In this document: one piece after another, positions 34,009 through 38,673 of the stretch
Numbering within the stretch: the stretch's first letter is position 1
Layout: the number at the start of each line of letters is the position of its first letter
Assembly: GCA_009777535.1 (NCBI GenBank)
Contig: WRLP01000026.1
Location: 1 to 38,673, forward strand
Source of the DNA: Treponema sp.
Lineage (GTDB): Bacteria > Spirochaetota > Spirochaetia > Treponematales > Breznakiellaceae
Reading direction: 5' to 3'
Length of the DNA: 38,673 nucleotides
Program-made: the position numbers and the translations under genes
The notes under the pieces: generated by a model
Told to the model about the DNA's origin: nothing
Databases searched by the model: none
Seen by the model: the letters and a program-made list of their open reading frames with translations, nothing else

Positions 34009-35178
34009 ATGGAAGTTGTCTATATTTTTTGCGAATCTGCTTCTGTGCGGATTCCTTTTTTTAATTACGACAGGCGTTTATTCCTGCTGCTTGTATCCGC
34101 AGGCGGCGGTGTCTGGGACGGCGGCCGGAGGGAATTTGTTTTCAGGCGGAACGAAACCCCTGACCGGTTTCGCCGGATTGCTTCGTATCTGCCATACGTC
34201 TGGGTAGCGGATAACTCCCGCAAGCTTCTGTATGTATTTAGTTTAGAGGAAGCTCAGGAAGTATCCCGAGATATTTGCTCCGCCGGCGAAGGGCCCGGGG
34301 GCGATGGTATTTTTTCCATGCCGCCGCCGCCCGTGCCGGAAAAATTTACGGAACACTGGCGCAGCAAGCTTGAAGCCGAGATGCGCTCCAGAAAGTTAAG
34401 CCCCCGCACCATGAAGGCTTACATTTATTATAACCGGCTGTTTTGCAAAACTTTGCAGAAGCCCCCTGAGGAAATCAAGCCTGATGATATTACTCTATTT
34501 CTCGCGGCGATAGAAAAGAAAAGGGAGTACTCCGCATCATCGCTGAATCTTGCCATCAGTTCTATCAGATTTTTTTATAAAAATATTTTTAAAGATGATA
34601 CTATCAGCGAGCATTATCGCCCCCATCATGATAAGCGTCTTCCATTGGTTCTCTCTAAGGCGGAAATCGGCAAAATCCTTGAAGCGGAAAAAAATCCAAA
34701 GCACCGCTTGTTGTTAATGTTAGCTTATTCTTCCGGCCTTCGTGTCAGCGAAGTTGTAGCTCTTAAGAAGGAACATATTGATCTGTCCCGCAAGGTGATT
34801 TATGTGGTGCAGGGGAAGGGGCGCAAGGATCGCTGCACCCTCCTTTCGGAAAAGGCCGCCGGTTTTATTACAGAGTACTGCGCTTTTTATGGAATAGAAA
34901 CATGGCTTTTCCCCGGCCAACTCCCAAACCGCCCCCTTACAATCCGCTCCGCCCAGCACATATTCGACAAAGCAATCCGCCGCGCCGAAATCCCTAAAAA
35001 AATCTCTATTCATAGTCTGCGCCACACCTTCGCCACACACCTGTTGGAAAGCGGCACAGATATCCGGTATATCCAAAACCTTCTCGGGCACGTACACCTG
35101 CGCACCACCGAACGATACACCCACATCGCCCGCCGCAGCGTCCTCAAGATCCAAAGCCCCCTTGACACCATTGAGTGA
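34009..35178 (+). CDS. Tyrosine recombinase with N-terminal extension
   Basis: This 389-residue protein has a full set of catalytic residues: R245 (SSGLRVSEV), K270 (QGKGRKDR), H335 and R338 (HSLRHTF), H361 and the nucleophile Y370 (TERYTH). The SAM-like core-binding domain spans about 113-205. Residues 1-112 are an extra domain with YDRRLFLLLVSAGGGVWDGGRREFVFRR, which resembles HARP-type modules fused to some recombinases. The tail ends in IQSPLD, like IntI and XerA-type enzymes. The insert that marks IntI (between the R-K block and HxxR) is absent: WLFPGQLPNRPLTIRSAQH runs straight on. It lies 1.2 kb before a cassette array and points the same way. It may act on that array, but the link is not shown by sequence alone. 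Confidence 0.9.
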   Translation: MEVVYIFCESASVRIPFFNYDRRLFLLLVSAGGGVWDGGRREFVFRRNETPDRFRRIASYLPYVWVADNSRKLLYVFSLEEAQEVSRDICSAGEGPGGDGIFSMPPPPVPEKFTEHWRSKLEAEMRSRKLSPRTMKAYIYYNRLFCKTLQKPPEEIKPDDITLFLAAIEKKREYSASSLNLAISSIRFFYKNIFKDDTISEHYRPHHDKRLPLVLSKAEIGKILEAEKNPKHRLLLMLAYSSGLRVSEVVALKKEHIDLSRKVIYVVQGKGRKDRCTLLSEKAAGFITEYCAFYGIETWLFPGQLPNRPLTIRSAQHIFDKAIRRAEIPKKISIHSLRHTFATHLLESGTDIRYIQNLLGHVHLRTTERYTHIARRSVLKIQSPLDTIE

Positions 35179-35212
35179 AAAGTAGAGGATAATTAAAGCA
35201 AGGGAGTATTAT

Positions 35213-35443
35213 ATGGTTGATAGTATAGAAGAACGGAAAAAAAGAGTTAGTTATGCAAATTATATAATAAGAACCTTTGCATACGGGTTCAAAAGACCCG
35301 CACAAGAAATTGTAGAATACCTTGATGAATACGGCGGATTGCAATTTCTTCTCGATAATTATGAATACGAGCATACACAGTCCGAATACCACACGCACAT
35401 GGCTCTTCTTGAAGTTTGCAGAAATAACGGAGGCTGGCTTTAA
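35213..35443 (+). CDS. DUF3791-like putative antitoxin
   Basis: This 76-residue protein (KKRVSYANYIIRTFAYGFKRP, then VEYLDEYGGLQFLLDNYEYEH) looks like DUF3791 proteins, which usually lie just before DUF3990 toxins. GGGAG lies 6-7 nt before the ATG. The gene ends one base before the GTG that opens the broken DUF3990 frame, so the pair is in the usual antitoxin-first order. It follows the recombinase by 34 bp and could share its transcript. The family is assigned from memory of sequence pattern and pairing. Confidence 0.6.
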   Translation: MVDSIEERKKRVSYANYIIRTFAYGFKRPAQEIVEYLDEYGGLQFLLDNYEYEHTQSEYHTHMALLEVCRNNGGWL

Positions 35444-35768
35444 GTGCAGGTGTTCCATGGTAGCGAAATATATATATCTCTCTCACCCTGCCCACACTTT
35501 TGATATTGTGGAAGGACCTATTGCCGATGACAAAATGGTTGTCCAAATTCGGCTGTATGAGCAGGGTAAAATTTCTATTGAAAGTTTGATAGAAAGACTT
35601 ACATACAGAGAGCCTACGCACCAAATTTGTTTCTGTACGCTTGCATCACTTTACGCCCTGGAACTTGTTGATAATGTAGAATTCTATTCCGCTATTGATG
35701 AAATAACCGGAGCTGTCCTTGAAGCGATGGTTGTAGACCTGAAAGTCCCTGAATCTTCTGCCATATAA
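35444..35768 (+). pseudogene. DUF3990-like toxin, deleted and frameshifted
   Basis: A GTG at 35444 begins VQVFHGSEI, the usual first strand of DUF3990 (a putative ADP-ribosyltransferase-like toxin), but this frame stops within 20 codons. The C-terminal part resumes in another frame at HTFDIVEGPIADDK and runs through THQICFCTLASL to the stop at 35768. The central part with the family's DFGxGFY segment is gone. The toxin is therefore inactivated by an internal deletion of roughly 60 codons plus a frameshift, while its antitoxin remains intact. Confidence 0.6.
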
Positions 35769-35795
35769 ACTTTTTACTCATCTGAGTTATATAAT

Positions 35796-35829
35796 CAACA
35801 ACCCCGCCCTGAAAGGACGGGGTATGTTG
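35796..35829. repeat. REP-like palindrome 1
   Basis: AACAACCCCG...CGGGGTATGTTGTT can form a stem (one C/A mismatch, GAA loop) just after the broken toxin. It could act as a transcript end but has no T tract. Confidence 0.5.
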
Positions 35830-35850
35830 TTTAGGTAAGGTATTTGCTTC

Positions 35851-35899
35851 GGGGTTTAATACCTTTTTTAGCGCCCTGAAGGGCGGGGTATTAAACCCC
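35851..35899. repeat. REP-like palindrome 2, nested
   Basis: GGGGTTTAATACC (35851-35863) pairs perfectly with GGTATTAAACCCC (35887-35899), and a GCCCT/AGGGC hairpin sits inside. The TTTAATACC end motif recurs in palindrome 3. Confidence 0.65.
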
Positions 35900-35901
35900 T
35901 C

Positions 35902-36006
35902 GCATACAATAAACTTTCTGATACAGATACTTTGCTTTGGCGGGAATCCTGGCAGACTTTATATAAAATGCTCAATGATGAACTTGATTTGGCCATTAAC
36001 CAGTAA
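35902..36006 (+). pseudogene. C-terminal gene remnant between palindromes
   Basis: Thirty-four codons read as AYNKLSDTDTLLWRESWQ and on to LDLAINQ before a stop, with no start codon. It looks like the tail of a small protein cut by the palindromic element. The family is not identified. Confidence 0.3.
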
Positions 36007-36031
36007 TAGCAACGCTTTTATTCGCAAGTCT

Positions 36032-36060
36032 GGTTTAATACCCCGCGGCTTGCCGCGGGG
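36032..36060. repeat. REP-like palindrome 3
   Basis: TTTAATACCCCGCGGC-TT-GCCGCGGGG has a perfect 9-bp GC-rich stem preceded by the TTTAATACC motif shared with palindrome 2. It lies 280 bp before the first cassette. Confidence 0.65.
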
Positions 36061-36341
36061 AGGTTCATTTTATGCTGCCAATCCTTTCCCGACTATGCCG
36101 GCCCCCGCTTTTAAGAACAGTTATATCCATACAAATTAAAGCCAAAGGATACCCATTGAAAATTGGTAAAAAGCCCCATTGACACTATGGATTAATAGGT
36201 ACAAATTTGTGCTACCTACACAATATACCTAATTTTTGCCTTAACACGAAACTCCCTTCGTATTAAGGCCTTGGGTTTGCGTTAAAGACTATACATCTAT
36301 CATTGAAGGGTAGGGTGTTCTTGAAATTCGGATATGGGGAG
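36061..36341 (+). other. Candidate attI region of the cassette array
   Basis: This stretch without an ORF ends at the first cassette junction, GTTAAGCG (36341-36348), whose G marks the recombination point. It contains a 13-bp stem (36238-36250 with 36257-36269, one mismatch) whose ends read CCTTAAC and TTAAGG, and a weak promoter candidate TTGACA (36179-36184), 17 bp, CAAATT that could be the common cassette promoter. The attI identity is inferred from position only. Confidence 0.55.
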
Positions 36342-36397
36342 TTAAGCGAAATAAAATATGGTATTTTGAGTATTTATAATAGTCATATTTTTAACTA

Positions 36398-36431
36398 TTG
36401 ACATATTTTTGAATTTGATCAAGAATATAAT
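36398..36431 (+). promoter_or_regulatory. Cassette 1 internal promoter
   Basis: A perfect TTGACA (36398-36403) is followed by AAGAAT (36421-36426) at 17 bp and by a perfect TATAAT (36426-36431) at 22 bp. Either places a start ahead of GGAG and the ATG at 36472. Confidence 0.55.
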
Positions 36432-36471
36432 GATTATGTAAATAATCAAATATTTGTAAAGGAGAAAAGAA

Positions 36472-36849
36472 ATGGAAGACAAAAAATTTTTGATGGGAGC
36501 ATTAATAATAATGCTAGTATTCGGAATGATGATTTTTGGATGTAGCAGTGATAAAAAATCATCTTTAGTTGGCGAATGGGATGTATGGTCGGGAGGAGTT
36601 GATTTTTTTAGTGTAACATCTCATTGTATCGACATTGCATCTAATGGGACACTTAAAAGGTATATTGGTGGTGGACCTGGTTATTCTGGTGATGGTGAAA
36701 ATAAATGGTCTGTTAGTGGTAAACGACTAACAATAGTAAGCGATGGCGATAGTTATGAATTTACATTTAATGTAAAAGATGAAATGCTTACTATTATTGA
36801 TAAAGATGGAAATGAAATGATTTTCAAAAAAAATAAATTTCAATGGTAA
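36472..36849 (+). CDS. Cassette 1 lipoprotein
   Basis: This 125-residue protein has a signal with GALIIMLVFGMMIFGC, a lipobox ending at Cys24, so it should be a membrane-anchored lipoprotein. The remainder, SLVGEWDVWSGGVDFF then NGTLKRYIGG and KWSVSGKRLTIVSDG, resembles small lipocalin-like or DUF5640-type beta-barrel modules that begin with a LVGxW motif. GGAG lies before the ATG. Codon use is more AT-rich than in the chromosome, consistent with transfer. No function is known. Confidence 0.8.
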   Translation: MEDKKFLMGALIIMLVFGMMIFGCSSDKKSSLVGEWDVWSGGVDFFSVTSHCIDIASNGTLKRYIGGGPGYSGDGENKWSVSGKRLTIVSDGDSYEFTFNVKDEMLTIIDKDGNEMIFKKNKFQW

Positions 36850-36876
36850 AGCGTATAAAAACCGCATATTTTACTT

Positions 36877-37047
36877 CGCTTAACAAACGGTTAACGCTAC
36901 GCCGCCTGTTCGGCGGCTCGGGGTTCAGTCGGCTAGGTCATGGCTTTGCCATTCCCACGCCTCCTTCACCCACATTCCAGCCCACCGCAAACCTACGGTT
37001 TGCTTTATAAGGTGGGCTGGAATGTCGTCAACCTAGAACGTTATGCG
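36877..37047 (+). repeat. attC site of cassette 1
   Basis: About 171 bp. R'' CGCTTAAC (36877-36884) and L'' GGTTAACG (with one mismatch to L' CGTCAACC at 37026-37033) lead into a long stem, and R' GTTATGCG (37040-37047) closes it. Inside, CCGCC/GGCGG, CATTCCAGCCCACC/GGTGGGCTGGAATG and AAACC/GGTTT pair. A block GTCGGCTAGGTCATGGCT is shared with the second attC. Confidence 0.85.
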
Positions 37048-37701
37048 AAAGGCTTGCTTGGTATGAAAAAAGAATTTATTTAGTATTTCATGCTGCCTAC
37101 TACCTTCATGATGCATATTAAAACATATTAAGTTGGATTTATTCGCTTAAAACTATAAGATACTTACTTGATGCGTTTAATTTTTAATGAATTGAATTTA
37201 TTAGATTAGGGCTGTAAGCATCCTACATGAAATGTCAGACTACACAGGGATTTGACTTTATCGTTTTAGGGCTGTAAGCACCCTACATGAAATGCTAGAC
37301 TACACATAGGTTTGGCTTTATCGGATTAGGGCTTTAGGCGATTTACTTGCTATGTCTGCCTACATGGAAATGGACTTTATCGGAATATTACTCTAAGCAA
37401 CCAACTTAATATGCATGGATATAAAGAAAAATGACTTCTTCGGGATTTTGCTATAGGCAGCATAAATAATATATCAGTTTACTAAAAAGAAACGATTGTA
37501 TAAATAATAGGATAATAATAAAAGAAAAGCAAGCCCATCGCATAACAGGTCTGTTTACGCTTCGGCGCTGAAGCGCCTCGGGTTCCGTTCGGCTAGGTCA
37601 TGGCTACGCCATTCCCACGCCTCACTCCACCACATTGGCGGTGGCGGTCTTGCTTCGCAAGCCCTTATATGCCGCCGCCAACGTCGTAAACAGCCGGAAC
37701 G
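37041..37701 (+). mobile_element. Integron cassette 2, no ORF
   Basis: It opens with TTATGCG after the junction G at 37040 and closes with R'' CGCATAAC (37539-37546), exact reverse complement of GTTATGCG. No frame longer than a few dozen codons is seen on either strand. It holds a tandem array of about 60-bp units instead. Confidence 0.85.
37082..37500 (+). repeat. Degenerate ~60-bp tandem repeats in cassette 2
   Basis: About seven units with a period of 59-60 bp, best kept at 37205-37264 and 37265-37324 (about 85% identical), where TTAGGGCTGTAAGCA and CCTACATGAAATG repeat; outer units diverge. Each of the best two can form a TAGG(G)/(C)CCTA hairpin with a CTGTAAGCA-type loop. A stop in each unit prevents translation as a repeat protein. 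Confidence 0.75.
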
Positions 37702-37709
37702 TTATGTGC
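37539..37709 (+). repeat. attC site of cassette 2
   Basis: 171 bp, the same length as the first. R'' CGCATAAC, L'' GTTTACG (37553-37559), L' CGTAAAC (37685-37691, exact complement) and R' GTTATGTGC (37701-37709). It shares CGGCTAGGTCATGGCT and GCCATTCCCACGCCTC with the first attC. Confidence 0.88.
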
Positions 37710-37737
37710 AATACCGCAAAAATATCAAGGAAATGTA

Positions 37738-37766
37738 TTGACAAAATAATCCTTTGAATATAAAAT
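37738..37766 (+). promoter_or_regulatory. Cassette 3 internal promoter
   Basis: Perfect TTGACA (37738-37743), 17 bp, TAAAAT (37761-37766). It lies inside the cassette, so the gene needs no integron promoter. Confidence 0.75.
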
Positions 37767-37796
37767 TAAATAAAATGAATAAAAGGGGTTATGAAA

Positions 37797-38471
37797 ATGG
37801 GAAACAGTAATGATTTTGGAAAAATGATAAATATTTCCAGTATTTTTGGTATTTTGGTTTTCTTAACTACTCCAATTACAGTAGTATTGTATTTCATGTA
37901 TAGTGGCACACCACCAGTTTGGAATGTTCTTTTAAGGACATTGGTAGCTATGTTTAGCCTTTTGTTTGTATTAATATTTTTTACATGTTTTCAAGAATTA
38001 ATCAAACATTTGGTCAAAGAAAATAATTGGATAATAAAATTAATGTATAATACTGTATGTATTTATATAGCAATAAGCTTCGTTGCTCGTTCGTTAGAGG
38101 CAGGTGGAGTATTAAATCCAGAAGGTATAGCAGTAGATGCAACTCAAGATGGTTTATTAGCACAAGGAAATTATTTATTATTAGGTTCAATCAGTCGATT
38201 ATTGATGGCTACTTTTATGACAATAATTGGAATATTAACGAACAAAATAAAAATATTTCCAAAATGGGCTGGTTTGATTGCAATAATAATTGGCTTAATA
38301 AATTTATCATTTATTCCCAGTATGTTTTTTGGAACAAATGCTGGAGATTTTTATAGCGCAATAGGTTGGGGAAATTCTGCATTTTCGGCGGGATTATATA
38401 CAATATGGATACTATTAATAAGTATGGTTTTAATAAAAAATAAGAAAAAAATAGAAAATGAATATGAATAA
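37797..38471 (+). CDS. Cassette 3 six-helix membrane protein
   Basis: This 224-residue protein (226 from ATG 37791) has about six membrane helices: 12-32, 44-64, 79-99, 128-148, 156-178 and 193-212. Charged residues at the loops suggest that the C-terminus (KNKKKIENEYE) faces the cytoplasm. The shape is like DUF4386-type integral membrane proteins, but the match is not firm. ATG 37797 is preferred since GGGG ends 8 nt before it, while it is only 2 nt before ATG 37791. It fills almost all of its cassette. Its role is unknown. Confidence 0.75.
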   Translation: MGNSNDFGKMINISSIFGILVFLTTPITVVLYFMYSGTPPVWNVLLRTLVAMFSLLFVLIFFTCFQELIKHLVKENNWIIKLMYNTVCIYIAISFVARSLEAGGVLNPEGIAVDATQDGLLAQGNYLLLGSISRLLMATFMTIIGILTNKIKIFPKWAGLIAIIIGLINLSFIPSMFFGTNAGDFYSAIGWGNSAFSAGLYTIWILLISMVLIKNKKKIENEYE

Positions 38472-38479
38472 GCGGTACT

Positions 38480-38656
38480 GCACATAACAGGTCTGTTTAC
38501 GCTTCGCCGCCTCACGGCGGCTCGGGCTACGAAAAACCGCAGTCGGGCTGCGCCCTTTGTGCGGTTTTGTCTCCGCCACAGTTTGGGCAGGGGTCAATGC
38601 TTCGCATTGCCCTATAACCTGCCCAAACCGTCGTAAACAGCCGGAACGTTATATGC
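38480..38656 (+). repeat. attC site of cassette 3
   Basis: 177 bp: R'' GCACATAAC, L'' GTTTACG (38495-38501), L' CGTAAAC (38632-38638) and R' GTTATATGC (38648-38656). The internal stems CGCCTCACGGCGG, AAAACCGCA.../TGCGGTTTT and GTTTGGGCAGG/CCTGCCCAAAC differ from the other two, but box order and size agree. Confidence 0.88.
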
Positions 38657-38673
38657 AATTGGGCACAAAAATT
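38649..38673 (+). mobile_element. Start of integron cassette 4
   Basis: TTATATGC after the junction G opens a further cassette, cut by the window edge. If real, it should close with GCATATAAC further on. Confidence 0.7.

Larger units (their letters stand above)
36342..37040 (+). mobile_element. Integron gene cassette 1
   Basis: The cassette opens with TTAAGCG after the attI G and ends at the next attC junction. Its closing R'' box (CGCTTAAC, 36877-36884) is the exact reverse complement of its opening GTTAAGCG, as expected for a cassette that once was a circle. It is AT-rich except for the attC and carries one lipoprotein gene with its own promoter. Confidence 0.85.
37702..38648 (+). mobile_element. 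Integron gene cassette 3
   Basis: Opens with TTATGTGC and closes with R'' GCACATAAC (38480-38488), exact reverse complement of GTTATGTGC. The cassette is very AT-rich inside and GC-rich at its attC. It encodes one membrane protein driven by a near-consensus promoter. Confidence 0.88.

Noticed and set aside
37082-37500. CRISPR array in the 60-bp repeats
   Set aside because: Units are contiguous and diverge along their full length; there are no unique spacers and no cas genes.
36877-38656. Conventional IS or transposon ends in the GC-rich repeats
   Set aside because: Box order, complementarity and spacing fit attC sites, and no transposase lies between them.
1-38673. tRNA, rRNA or tmRNA genes
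   Set aside because: No T-loop GGTTCRA block with an acceptor stem was seen on either strand by eye; a tRNAscan run would settle it.

Overview
The window looks like a chromosomal segment of a spirochaete, most likely a Treponema (possibly a gut lineage). This is inferred from gene content, since no rRNA or tRNA gene is present. The pointers are a repeat/beta-helix surface protein, a short HPF next to rpoN, an HTH-fused phosphocholine/phosphonate-type cytidylyltransferase, a lipoprotein-based ABC system, and a cassette array whose recombinase points the same way as the cassettes, an arrangement I recall for T. denticola.

Layout. 1-1.7 kb: 3' part of a large surface protein, then a terminator. 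1.7-4.3 kb: a worn accessory strip with a Doc-type toxin and antitoxin, hicBA, three pieces of ORF6N-domain genes (one truncated, one reduced to its N-terminal motif, one with an in-frame stop before its usable start) and a large nested palindrome. 4.3-7.2 kb: polA with intact proofreading. 7.3-11.5 kb: a four-gene operon (lipoprotein binding protein, ATPase, fused permease, HTH-nucleotidyltransferase), partly coupled by overlapping stop/start codons. 11.5-17.5 kb: a metallo-beta-lactamase-fold hydrolase, acyltransferase, RRM protein, radA and malQ; two divergent pairs here share strikingly symmetrical promoters. 17.6-19.2 kb: a protein I cannot assign. 19.2-24.4 kb, minus strand: rpoN, hpf, threonine aldolase, an M24 peptidase and a divergent SDF transporter. 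24.5-27.2 kb: an HPt protein and a REC-HisKA-HATPase-REC-REC protein whose phospho-acceptor His is Gln. 27.2-31.2 kb: three exported proteins, including two barrel/transglutaminase-like paralogs, one with its putative catalytic residues lost. 31.2-33.8 kb: clpB.

34-38.7 kb is the most notable region: a tyrosine recombinase with an N-terminal extension and no IntI-specific insert, a decayed DUF3791/DUF3990 pair, REP-like palindromes, and a real integron-type cassette array. Four cassette junctions can be placed exactly because the R' box opening each complete cassette is the reverse complement of the R'' box closing it. Cassette 1 carries a lipoprotein and cassette 3 a six-helix membrane protein, each with its own promoter. 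Cassette 2 has no ORF but about seven degenerate 60-bp tandem units. Cassette 4 begins at the window edge.

A second theme is leaderless transcription. At least six genes (doc antitoxin, polA, the MBL hydrolase, radA, rpoN, clpB) lack a Shine-Dalgarno sequence and have a -10-like box 6-7 nt before the ATG, so their transcripts should start at the start codon.
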